A stretch of 64,000 nt of DNA from Phallusia mammillata (Eukaryota; Chordata; Ascidiacea; Phlebobranchia; Ascidiidae). A program made the translations under genes and the position numbers. The notes under the pieces are model-generated. The model saw only the letters and a list, made by a program, of their open reading frames with translations. It searched no databases and was not told the DNA's origin. Shown piece after piece: positions 51,001 through 59,938 of this stretch (position 1 is its first letter; each line of letters begins with the position of its first letter). The DNA lies in the NCBI GenBank assembly GCA_003260075.1, contig QLIY01000330.1, positions 47,092 through 111,091 on the forward strand, read 5' to 3'.

Positions 51001-52033
51001 TAACAAAACGAGGATTGAGAAACTTATGGGCGTGTATTATAAGTATACAAAGATTGTGTGTTTTATATTATGACGTTGCTTTTCAGTCTGTCCATGGCTT
51101 GGACTACTTTGTGAAAGACAAAATGCTTTTGGAGAAATTGTTCGACGTAGAAATGCAAGACCCGACCAATTCCGGGGCTTTCTTTTACAACGGTAAGCTC
51201 CTAGTATTTCTAATCAAATTTAAACGGAGACCTGAAACTGAGGTCCAAACCAGATGTTAAAAAAACGAACCATATTAAAGCTGGAAATTTGTGAAATTAC
51301 GGTACAAAAAGATGCCATGTGTGAAGCCAGGTCCGAATTAAACCCGTTGTTCATACTTCAGCCAAAACCTGGTTCTACAACTTGCAATAACTCTGCTTCC
51401 AAATGGTGTTTTGCGCGGTTCCAACAGGCAAAACAAAAAAACATAACATACGTTAAGATTCGAACCCACGACCGTAGCCTATTTAGTGTAGGAACTGTAC
51501 CAGTTTCTTACACATTGTATTTAATTATCCACATTCTCTTTACAGATACAAGCAATTCGTTCACAAATGTCCTCTTCTACGGTCGTGAGTTTGCTCTTCT
51601 CACTTTTGACATCCTCCTCTTCGGGATTATTGATCTCGGAACTCAAGACTTTGTTCTTGCGACAATTCTGACGTACATTATCGGCAAGGTGGGCTTGATG
51701 TTTGTCTTGTATCTCTTTTGCTCAATTTACTATGTATTTCAGTACACAATAATTTATATGCCTTGCATAAACGGGTGTGTTGCTCACAGTGGCCCTCGGA
51801 GCTTGTGTGGTCACAGCGTGCACATCTAATATTGCTCTCAGTGTACTCAGGGAGCTTGTGTGTATATTAGCAGCATGAAAATCTAACATGCGAACAAATT
51901 ATTGTGTGGCCACAACATGACCCTTCTGAACTCAGCCATCTTCTTTTTATAGTTCCTTGCCATTGTTCGTCAATCAATCGGGCGCCACAACCTCGCGAAG
52001 AAGACGCTCGTCGACAAACGTTTCTTGATCTGA
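36194..52033 (+). CDS. TMEM67: Meckelin (TMEM67), complete 28-exon gene
   Basis: Meckelin is a multi-pass membrane protein with a cysteine-rich, frizzled-like ectodomain that works in the ciliary transition-zone (MKS) complex and is mutated in Meckel and Joubert syndromes in humans. Exons: 36194-36383, 36781-36857, 37095-37191, 37974-38061, 38453-38540, 38921-39004, 39676-39821, 40129-40264, 41619-41705, 42079-42144, 42776-42941, 43392-43515, 45050-45158, 45583-45639, 46727-46825, 47180-47278, 48348-48434, 48508-48654, 48815-48871, 49056-49208, 49362-49442, 49524-49640, 49933-50049, 50297-50321, 50495-50580, 51087-51192, 51546-51688, 51953-52033. All are GT-AG with compatible phases. They total 2913 nt, 970 residues plus stop, close to the roughly 995 residues of human meckelin. 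Signature matches include ACQALANMCVM, VDWERPK, SIWRTYFIANEWNEIQ, YYIHGRSV and KTLVDKRFLI at the C-terminus. The gene crosses the assembly N gap in intron 8 collinearly. Extra copies of exons 1, 9, 15, 16 and 18 are assembly duplicates and must be left out. Confidence 0.95.
37225..37517. mobile_element. hAT-type MITE in meckelin intron 3
   Basis: A 293-bp element begins CAGGGGTCGGCAACC and ends in the near inverse GGTTGCCGATCCCTG. It is flanked by a perfect 8-bp duplication ctttatac (37217-37224 and 37518-37525). No coding capacity is seen. The 3' end and flank are repeated after the C10 spacer at 37639-37648. Confidence 0.88.
39676..45639 (+). CDS. TMEM67: Meckelin exons 7-14: membrane-proximal ectodomain
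   Basis: Exon 7 encodes the conserved NITACQALANMCVMETYR. Later exons give WLYYDDYNR, SVLDIVVFSYDENGNFLGRQ, LCPDRPSVKSAAFTFGTTYS, YPQRFYELNLEFTD, WVLVRRFYLIDNLSG, SGLIYPPYLSVTYA and TDFQVSYSSNM. These form the beta-rich part before the first membrane helix. Exon 9 occurs twice (40770-40856 and 41619-41705); the copies differ by one synonymous base, and including both would insert a false 29-residue tandem repeat. Confidence 0.9.
40453..40479. other. 27-base N gap; spacer polarity switches here
   Basis: A run of 27 N lies in meckelin intron 8. Every spacer to the left is C and every spacer to the right is G. Meckelin exons continue in order and orientation across it, so the join is correct even though one contig was reverse-complemented. 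Confidence 0.95.
40770..40856 (+). pseudogene. Duplicate copy of meckelin exon 9
   Basis: This 87-nt exon with intact splice sites is an almost exact copy of 41619-41705, exactly 849 bp upstream. The block from about 40480 to 41021 is repeated around a G11 run at 41022-41032, right after the N gap. The coding difference is a single synonymous GGC/GGA. It is best explained as the second haplotype, not an alternative exon. Confidence 0.85.
41033..41394. mobile_element. hAT-type MITE in meckelin intron 8
   Basis: The element starts CAGTGGTTCTCAACTGCC and ends GGTTGAGAACCACTG, with a repeated CCGGTCCGCAAA motif before the right end. Its left flank is replaced by the G11 spacer, so the left target duplication cannot be read. 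The right half recurs at 40480-40545 directly after the N gap, which suggests this repeat helped break the assembly here. Confidence 0.75.
44686..44838. mobile_element. Degraded hAT-like 5' end in meckelin intron 12
   Basis: CAGTGGTTTTCAAACTTTT at 44686 is a hAT-type terminus, followed by TGCGATGCC and later GCGACGCCC. The right terminus is not clear (CTCAAAGTGG near 44831-44840), and no target duplication is visible. Confidence 0.4.
46011..48871 (+). CDS. TMEM67: Meckelin exons 15-19: first membrane helices and cytosolic WERPK segment
   Basis: Exon 15 encodes a transmembrane helix (ISLIVFGVLAGVYALFE) followed by basic WRRRMG. Exons 16-17 encode hydrophobic LGMFLYFSMCNLANAFFVVM and FQIFIIVAFVFK. 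Exon 18 has the family signature DIFLVDWERPK and SIWRTYFIANEWNEIQ. Exon 19 adds FFLQLMAVLLFLE. Duplicates: exon 15 at 46011-46109 and 46727-46825 (all differences synonymous); exon 16 partial at 46458-46491 and 47638-47702, full at 47180-47278; exon 18 partial at 48153-48241, full at 48508-48654. Confidence 0.9.
49056..52033 (+). CDS. TMEM67: Meckelin exons 20-28: C-terminal transmembrane and cytosolic region
   Basis: Exons 20-22 encode RFALSSLIFLVVDVVQ, ERFISDRIREFIDLCSVSN and NYGYYIHGRSVYGKADTDM, all conserved meckelin segments. Exon 24 (50297-50321) is only 25 nt. Exons 26-27 encode the hydrophobic YGREFALLTFDILLFGIIDL and a final helix. The gene ends SIGRHNLAKKTLVDKRFLI and TGA at 52031-52033, the strongly conserved meckelin C-terminus. 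Intron 25 carries an inverted-repeat element interrupted by a G11 spacer at 50636, and intron 26 carries a tRNA-like SINE fragment. Confidence 0.93.
49659..49690 (+). repeat. tRNA-like B-box fragment in meckelin intron 22
   Basis: GGTGGTTCAAATCCCACC forms a T-arm-like hairpin with a B box, 19 nt after exon 22. It resembles the 3' half of a tRNA-derived SINE. A comparable B-box motif (CTGGTTCAAACCCTAAC) occurs twice in the duplicated intron at about 40942 and 41791. Confidence 0.4.
50588..50742. repeat. Inverted-repeat element with hammerhead-like core in meckelin intron 25
   Basis: Arms 50588-50635 and 50695-50742 are imperfect reverse complements (shared GATCATAAACATTACTG). Between them, after the G11 spacer, is CTGATGATGACAA, a six-base loop, then TTGTCGAAACGTCC. 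The layout CTGATGA, 5-bp stem GACAA/TTGTC, GAAAC matches the core and stem II of a hammerhead ribozyme. The stems I and III needed for folding are not established. Confidence 0.6.
51452..51515 (-). repeat. tRNA-derived SINE fragment in meckelin intron 26
   Basis: The minus strand reads GGTACAGTTCCTACACTAAA, then TACGGTCGTGGGTTCGAATC, giving a B box with a weak A-box-like start about 45 nt upstream. It lies in the intron just before exon 27. There is no full cloverleaf. Confidence 0.45.
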
Positions 52034-55011
52034 TTGCCCAACCTGCTTCAACTTGTTTAAAATTTTTCGAAATGCTGTTCTTGTGCGTAACGACAGAACT
52101 GGGCTTTTCAATGCGCAGCAAAAAGCAACAATCTTCCTAAAAACTTTTCTTCGGCGACTTGATAACTGTGTAGGCTACAGTAGACTATAGATGTCGGTTC
52201 TTTCCCCGTGGCATTTTTTTAGGAGTACAACTGATCGCATTTTTTTGGAAATATAGCTTTTTTCACATTCTAAACTTAACCACTAAACTAACTCTAAGGT
52301 GCTTCCATCTTACATTTCGCTTGTCTTGTGATTTGTATTATTGGATGAAAATCGTTAGAAGTTTAAGTTGTAGAAGTATTTAACGTTAAACATGCCGTTT
52401 TTGTATGGTTTTGGGGGGGGGGTTCACATTCTAAACTTAACCACTAAACTAACTCTAAGGTGCTTCCATCTTACATTTCGCTTGTCTTGTGATTTGTATT
52501 ATTGGATAAAAATCGTTAGAAGTTGTAGAAGTATTTAACGTTAAACATGCCGTTTTTGTATGGTTTTATTGGTATTTTTTTGAAAAATTCGTATTTTTGT
52601 TGCTAAGTTCAATCCTGACAACGTTTATTCCACTTTATTGAGGCTGTTAGGATGTTGTATTAGTGCTTGCTTGTAGGCGATGGTTTTGTAGAAAAGTGAA
52701 ATATATTTTTTATACATTTTCTTTTGGTTGATATTATTTCATAAGATAAGGATAAGCTATGTAGGAAGGGGTAGTATGTGTTGTTAAGTAACGACAGCAT
52801 AAGGGATTTTGAATAAGTTGCAAATATTCCTTAATTTAGGCAGCAATTGTCGATCCTGTTTTTTTTAGTTCCTTAATTTGGCAGTAATGTGAATGATTTA
52901 AATTTTAGTTTAGTTGCAAAGTAGCATATGCTAATTAGCTTTGGTGCTAATTGACTTGTTTTAGTAGTCATGCCATTTTTTTTAGGTAACTGACTCCTAT
53001 GTAACCACATTAGAGTTGTAGTTACTACTTTTGGAAAAAAACTTTAAACCGGAGAATGATCAAAATATAATGTCATAAATCAGCTGCTCGGCCACAGGTT
53101 GACTTTTTTGATCAAGCACACATAAACATCATGAAATTATGCCACCAACCTTTCGTGCGAAGCAAAACAAGATACGTTCCACTTTGCCAAATTCTTGTGT
53201 GTATTATCATGTGCTACTTGAATGTCGACAACAACAAAATGATTTTCCAAAATTCACCGCATTCCTTATGGCTCAACCTGACAAAAAAACAGGTTTAATA
53301 AATGTAGCAGAGAGAAAAAAATACATTTTAATTTTTATCCCATTTTTTATGACCAAAAAAACGTTTACTATAAAACGTCGTTTGGATTAGTGTTCATCAC
53401 AATTTATAGCAGGAATTTTAGCTGAAAACTTTACATTTCAACTTGTTATACAGATTTTCAGCGTAACTGCTGACACGTAAAGTAGCTTTAGCTTAGCCAT
53501 GTTTGTTGGACAAAAAAAAACTAACCTTGTTGAAGAACCCGCCACAATTTCTTACTGTTTTTGCTCCATAAAAAGTCTCCACGTTGTTTTTCCGCTCCGG
53601 TTTTGGCATTTTGCCCCCCAAAAATCGTGTAAGTTTCTTTCATATCGTGCAACAAAGACTGAGTCAATTTTTTGCAGCAGGTTACTTCAGGTCACAGTGT
53701 GGCGTGATAGATTTAACACAGATGGTCTGTTACGTCACAAACTTGAAACAATTCACTGTACTGCAGTAACTAGCAACTTGACAGTTTGTACTTGAGCACT
53801 GGTAATATGACAGCAAGTTTAAATCCAGAAGTTTAATTTAAATCAGCTCAACAGGTTTTAGGAAATAAACGTTGACAATGCTGTCAAATCTCTCAGCTCT
53901 TAGGGTCAGATCACCAATACTAGTTACTGAAACCGCGTTGCTGGTGCGCACTGTACAACAATTAACTGCAACTGATGCAACGTTTTGTGCCTTTAGCAAA
54001 CGCAGTTCTCAAATTGGCGCCATAATTCACAGAAACACGGAATTGCCACAGGACGTAAGATTTTTGACAGCTGTATAGCGAACATTTGATCACAGTGGTA
54101 ACAAGTTTTTGCTGAAAAGCATACAAACAGAATAATGATATTATTCTCCACTCACTAAACCCTCAGAATTTTTGAGTTTGGCCTTTTTAGATTGGTTTAT
54201 CGGTTTCAGAAACGGATTAATTCGAAATTGACTTTACATATATAGCCACATTTGCGTTGTAGTCACTTTGGTTGATCAAAAATTTTTTAATTTTGTTTTG
54301 CTAATCAAGGCGTAATTTGGAATTGCTTTGACAAAGTTGTGGTCGTCGAGTATTAGGCTTGTGATTTCAGGTTTGTCCCGTTTATAACTCTGTATCGAAC
54401 GTTATGAAATTTGTTCTTTTTTCTGCCGCCTACTGTATTTACTCGTTTGTACGTCGCGGCTTATCAAGTTTTTTACCGTGACGTTTGTACATTTTAATAT
54501 CATACCGATATTGTTTTTACACCCCTGCTTTTTGTTTTGTTTTTTTGCATTCAAAATTCTGTTGCAAGTTGGCTTTACACGTCGACATATGCTCTGCTGG
54601 GTAAAACTATTTGCGTGACTAACATTTGCCGACAAATTGTTGTACTATGTAGCAACATAAAGAAGTATTATTAAACAATACCTAACATAACAACATAAAG
54701 TGCTGCTTACATTTTTTTCACACCCTAATTTTCGATATTTATACATATACATAGGCAATGTATTGAAGATATTTTGTATTTGAGTTAAAATAATTACACA
54801 GATATAGTAGTATAATAACAAAGCAAAATTACCGGTAGTAATTACACAATATATTTCGGTAGAGCTACTAACACCATAACGAGAATCTACCCCCAAATTT
54901 GATTGGTTATATCTCCAAAAATGCTCACGGTTAGGGCTATTAGGGTCGGGGTAAGGTATTAGCACTTAAAATTCAATAAAACTAACCCAAAAAATTAGTT
55001 ACTAATGTAAA
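52034..55011. other. Intergenic region between meckelin and P450 (tail to tail)
   Basis: I see no conserved coding sequence. The 52264-52412 block repeats at 52423-52560 behind a G10 spacer. At 54861-54882 a 22-bp segment is an exact inverted match of the P450 3' flank at 55223-55244, pointing to a misjoin or inverted duplication. A single N at 55012 marks the abrupt start of P450 coding similarity. Confidence 0.5.
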
Positions 55012-55012
55012 N

Positions 55013-55211
55013 TTTTCGATATCGGGTAAATCCCCCGTCTCAGGATCAGGAAGAAACTTAAATTTCTGAACAAGAGTGACGAGAAATATGAAAACTTCTG
55101 TTCTGGCCAGCTGCTCTCCCAGACAATGACGAGGTCCAACCGAGAACGGAATCACGTTATGAGATTTGACGAATCGGCGTTCAGCGTCGAGATGACGTTC
55201 GGGAATGAAGT
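55013..55211 (-). pseudogene. Second, partial copy of the P450 heme-binding exon
   Basis: The minus-strand frame runs HFIPERHLDAE, then HNVIPFSVGPRHCLGEQLAR, then PDPETGDLPDIE, and stops matching near a single N at 55012. Against the exon at 55295-55518 it has five amino-acid differences in about 55 residues (Asn/His, Thr/Met, Thr/Ser, Lys/Glu, Gly/Arg), far more than the meckelin exon copies show. It may be a tandem P450 paralogue fragment rather than an allele. It also supplies the PERHLDAE segment missing at the spacer break in the main copy. Confidence 0.75.
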
Positions 55212-55294
55212 GGGGGGGGGGATCGTTATGGTGTTAGTAGCTCTACCATATATTTCTACATTTATTTGACCACCAGAGGCAGCTCGTTGCGTTA

Positions 55295-58200
55295 GCGTTC
55301 CTTGGCAACCATTCTGAATGAAAGAGGAGTAAAGCCTTGGAGACCTCTTCCGTTTTCGATATCGGGTAAATCCCTCGTCTCAGGATCAGGAAGAAACTCG
55401 AATTTCTGAACAAGACTAACGAGAAATATGAAAACTTCCATTCTGGCCAGCTGTTCTCCCAGACAATGACGAGGTCCAACCGAGAACGGGATCACGTGAT
55501 GAGACTTGACGAATCGTCGGGGGGGGGGAAAATTCTTCGGGTCGTTGTGCACGGCCCAAATGTTAGGGAATATCTGGTTTCAGAAAAAGGTGAGAAAAGT
55601 AATGTCTGGTTGGTATTTTCAGCTATTGGCTATAATATTTCTTATTATTAAAATGTCGTTTTTGAAGGACAAATCTACTATGTTGTTTGATCGTTTCAAA
55701 CTCGTTGAGTTATGTAATGAGGTTTATTTTGTTGGTAAATACTTACAGCTGTCCCTTTCGGGATAAAATACCCCCTTAATGTTGTGTCTTCTGTTGTTGC
55801 ATGTTGGACCGAAAGGGGAGCTAATGTTCTATATCTATAAAGTTCCTCGATAAAAGCTTGTGTGTAGGGAAGTTCACTTCGGTGTGACATTGACACCACC
55901 CCATCATGACCTTGAAAAAGGCATTTCTTGGCAAGAAACTTATGTAAAAATGTAAAGGGTAAACAAACTTTTGAAATGAACAGAAGAAGAATTAATTAAA
56001 CTTGTACAACACAAGACTTCAAAATAAAATACAGATATAATGGACTAGTTGACAAACTCTTGGCAAGGTCTACAGCATTTACGCTAATGGTATTATACAT
56101 ATTATATAATGTATGTAGGCTAATTAGAGATTTTGTACGATTGCAAATCTGGACCGTAAAAAGTTGTATTGAGTTCAGCGGTTTTTTGTAAAGAAATATG
56201 ATTTTGCTTTTTCTCTGCCCTAATTTTAATCGCTGTGTCTTTTCTTACCAAGGACTTTGACAATTTCCTGATATAGCTTTCTTTGTTCCTCAGGGTAGTG
56301 AAGCAAACACAAGATTCCCCATCTCAGAGTGGAAGTTGTCGTTTCGGTTCCAGCAATAAAAAGTTCACGGATCAACTGCAGAAGATTTTTATCCTACAAA
56401 AGGTAAAGTTTGGTTAAAGGCAGTGGTGGGATTCTGCCGGTTCGCACCAGTTCGATAGAACCGTCTCACGAAATTTTATGAGATCAGCGAACCGGTTAGA
56501 ATTAGTAGTTAATGTCAATGGATTTTGTAACAGAACTGGCTGAAAAATATAACTTTTGTAATAGAACCGGCTGACTAAAAAACTAAATCCCACCACTGAT
56601 TAAAGGTATAAAACATGTTGTTGGATAAACTTATTTAATGTAATCCGTGTATAAAAGAATATAGAGTCACTACTTCGTAAATAGGCTGTAAACAATGTAA
56701 AAGTGGCTACATTTGTCGATACGAACAATGTTGTCGCCAGCTGCACCAACGAGACCATGTGGATGAAACCAATGTAAACTGTCTGGTTACTTATGATTTG
56801 TGTAGATCAAAATTTTTAATCTGGTGCAAAAACAACAACTTACTGAGAAGAATTTATTATTTTTATTCATTTCCGCAATGTAGGCGTCGATCAGGTCACG
56901 TAAATTGTCTGGATCAAAACTTTCTTTGTGACTTGAGATAATGTTTCCCACAAAATCTGAAATAGGACGGATTTTATATTTTTGTTTCTAAAGCTCTTTT
57001 TGTTTATTGATTTTATTTTTGTTCTTTAAACGTTTCTAAACTTTAATAAAATACAATAACAAAGCCACAGTTATAAGTGTTACCTGTTCAAATTTTAGAA
57101 AAGCGCAACTCTGCCTTTTAAAACTGACCTAAAAACTGCAATTGCTAGAAAGTAAATTGAAACAAGCCCAGTTTCGGTGTCTGTAAGACTGTTTTCAACG
57201 GTGACTGCATGTAACATATGGCAAGCAAAAGTGTCCCTAATTTCAACCTGCCTAAAAACAGCAAACCGCCACCAGTGATATCAACCGCAACTCGATATCC
57301 AAAACCAGCCCAATTGAGCAACAAAACCGCCACCCAAAAAACACTCACGTCATAATGAAATGACAGTTACCCTAAACTTACCGGAAAGATCATTGTTTAT
57401 TTTCAAAAACGCCTTGAGTCTTTTGGCCACCAAAGGTGTTCGTTCGAGAAACGGCAGAAACATTAAGATTCTCCTCGCTTTAGACAAGTCAGGATTTGTA
57501 GCGCTGTTACAAAACAATATGTATTGTTTATGAACCACGTGATGACCGCGATTATTACTTCGCATTTAGGTTACTTACATGTTTTGAATTATTCTCAGCA
57601 TCTCTTGAAACTTTTTATCGTCGTAATGAAATCTTTGTCCAAATATCACATTACTTATGTTGTTTGAAACAGCGTTCGTCAAAACAGGCTAAAATTAGAC
57701 AAAAATTTACAATTTTAAGAAATTACGAATACGTTTTTGGGCAATTTGTTGGCATTTAGGGGAAGTTGGATTTAAATATAGGCTGTCAAGGCGAAATTTT
57801 AAGTTATTTGTTTCAAATCTTACGGACGAATAACTAAATGTTCTTTCTGAACTTAAATCCTGAATCTTGTGTGCAAAGTTAAATTTATTCCCGCAAATTA
57901 CTTCATTTAATGCAGTGGTTCCCAAACTTTTTTCTTTTAAGACGCATTTTAGAAAAAAACAAAAATTATTTGGCGCACTTCGAACATTTGAAGGCACTAA
58001 CTATGCTGACAAAGGCACTAACTATGAGGTCATAAAGCCGCTATACAGGTCACTCTCATATAGTTAAATAGCCTAGTTGAACATCTCAGAGACGTGAAGC
58101 ACGTTGGCCTAGTGGTCTAAGCACCTGGTACTACTACTCTACTTGATTGATTTTAATTTCAATATTTTTGCGGCACACCTAATGACATCTCGCGGCACAC

Positions 58201-59938
58201 AAGTGTGCCGCGGCGCATAGTTTGGGGAACCACTGATTTAATGAGTGGCTTCAATTTGCAAAATTACATTGCAGTGTATAAAACTTTAAACCAGCAGTAT
58301 TTTTATTTCTATATTTGCACGTTGCTACGATGAAAGGTCACCCACAAAGGAAATTAAGTCGTTAAGTCAACCAGGGGCAATACATTAGGGCTTTCAGCGG
58401 GATAATACAAATATTTGCTTATCATTTACTTCGATGTCAAACGCTTTCCCTTCCACCCGTTGAATGACTTCGTTCAAATGTCCAACCTCTTCTTGCACTC
58501 TTTCCTCCATGCTTTTCCTGCCAACACCGTACCTGAAAACATCAACAAAGAATTTTGTGCGTTTGAAAGTAAGAAAACGTTTCCTGAGCATTAATGTTGT
58601 AAGACGCTTAAAAGTTTGGGCCTGTACCCGAAGCTACAAGCCCAAAAACCTCCTAGCACCTGCTTGAAAAAGGAATTTCGAACCACGCCCGAAAATTGGT
58701 AAATATGCGACAAAAAGGGGAACCGCGAGTGTAAATTCAGGCCGGAATCAGGCCCTTTTTATTAAAATTCAAGCCTGAAAATCCAGTGCGACTTACTAAC
58801 TTCGTAACATTGTTTGAACAATACAAGGTTTCTCACCCTCGAAGAGTTGTGATTCCGAATCGTCGAATTGCTTGCCAAGTGGCATCAGAAGTCCGGTAAA
58901 CGATGCCTTGGAAGTAATAGGATATTGGCGGATAAACTGGACGACCGGAAAACACATCTTTGTTCTTCACTAACGCCTGAAAATGTTGCAAAAATTTTTT
59001 TGCAGACAATGCGTACTGTTTTGAAACTATACGGTTGTATCAATGCAGGTGGTAAAACGACTTTGGTCGTATTGGGTGAGCCGAGCCGAGCCGAGCCAGA
59101 AACCGAGCACTCGGTACCGAGCAACGCGGTTTTTAATGCTCGGTGCTCGGCCGAGCAGTTGCACAAACTGACCCGAGCATTAAATTTGCATATTCATGCC
59201 TTGCTAACATACGAAACTGTAAGTGTTTTGAAAGGTCTCTATGAAAAAAAACGAATGATTTTTCAAATATGTTAGATGGTGGAAAAACGCGTACTTCATG
59301 GGCATGTACAGCTTAATAAAACACCATCGGTGACGTAAGAAACCTTGTACAGCTAAAACGTAGAAAGGGGACTTTTGTGACGTCATAATGCACCGAGCGT
59401 GCTCGACCAAACAGAACATTTGCAGTTTTGGCACATCCCTATTGGGTAGTATAGCCACATTACGACACTCCAGTTTTGGTGGGAGTAACAGGCTGAAAAG
59501 CCGTGCCTAACCATTTCTGTCCAGTGCCACAACTGGGCATACACCACAGAGATACTGGCTTGGCCTAACAAATGCTTTGAAATGATTGTTTTTTTTACAA
59601 ATGAAATATCTCTTGACGTTGCAATTTCAGCCTTTTGTTCACTCTACCTCTTGTATTGACTCAAAGTCGTTCAACACAACCGCCTCTCTTCTTCCAAGCC
59701 TCACACCCATTATCTTTCCGTACTTTTTGCTCCAATCATGCATTACTTTTGCAGGGAAGTTCCCCATAAATGGAACCACCCCTAGCACAGGGACGCCTCT
59801 GGGGCCAGGGGGAAAACCCGGGGGTTTTTGGTACCAGTAGTAGATTAACATAAACACGGCGAATCCAAGTAAAAACTCGGTTTGGTTCCATTTTAGGAAG
59901 TTGAACGCCTCAAATACAGAGTTGCCGACCAAGTGCAT
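55295..59938 (-). CDS. CYP2-like cytochrome P450, microsomal monooxygenase
   Basis: This gene encodes a microsomal heme-thiolate monooxygenase of the CYP2 clan, in nine exons in minus order: 59648-59938, 58837-58976, 58430-58532, 57579-57688, 57382-57503, 56844-56956, 56249-56393, 55747-55910, 55573-55295. All are GT-AG with compatible phases, giving roughly 500 residues, the usual length. Motifs are an N-terminal anchor helix (EFLLGFAVFMLIYYWYQ), proline hinge PPGFPPGPRGVP, C-helix WQAIRR, I-helix AGTETTTS, K-helix EELYR (ExxR), PERHLDAE region and heme loop FSVGPRHCLG with the axial Cys. The substrate cannot be told from sequence; vertebrate CYP2 members oxidise fatty acids and xenobiotics. 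The last exon is broken by a G10 spacer at 55519-55528, losing about a dozen residues that are supplied by the neighbouring copy at 55013-55211. Introns 1, 3 and 6 contain hAT-like insertions. Confidence 0.93.
56421..56598. mobile_element. Small hAT-like MITE in P450 intron 6
   Basis: This 178-bp element has ends CAGTGGTGGGATT and AATCCCACCACTG. It is flanked by a 7-of-8 match duplication (gttaaagg and attaaagg). It is non-coding. Confidence 0.75.
57913..58235. mobile_element. hAT-type MITE in P450 intron 3 with tRNA-like insert
   Basis: This 323-bp element starts CAGTGGTTCCCAAACTT and ends TTTGGGGAACCACTG. It has a perfect 8-bp duplication atttaatg (57905-57912 and 58236-58243). Inside, at about 58103-58125, lies TTGGCCTAGTGGTCTAAGC, which resembles a tRNA A box, with no matching B box. 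The terminus resembles the element at 34668-35082 but the interior differs. Confidence 0.85.
59078..59439. mobile_element. GAGCC-repeat element in P450 intron 1
   Basis: This 362-bp segment opens with GAGCC tandem units and GAGCAC/GTGCTC palindromic motifs and ends GGCACATCCC. It is flanked by a perfect 8-bp duplication tattgggt (59070-59077 and 59440-59447). The right end, read inverted (GGGATGTGCC), looks like a hAT terminus; the left terminus does not match it well. Confidence 0.65.
59648..59938 (-). CDS. P450 exon 1: membrane anchor and proline-rich hinge
   Basis: This 97-codon first exon starts at ATG 59938 (MHLVGNSVFEAFNFLKWN). A single hydrophobic helix around residues 20-37 would anchor the protein in the ER membrane. 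It is followed by the proline-rich hinge and AKVMHDWSKKYGKIMGVRLG. It ends in phase 0 at a GTAGAG donor. The methionine is favoured because the length before the anchor matches CYP2 proteins. Confidence 0.9.

Noticed and set aside
55466-55766. Plus-strand ORFs over the P450 3' exons
   Set aside because: They are antisense shadows of the P450 heme and K-helix exons, one reading through a G10 spacer.
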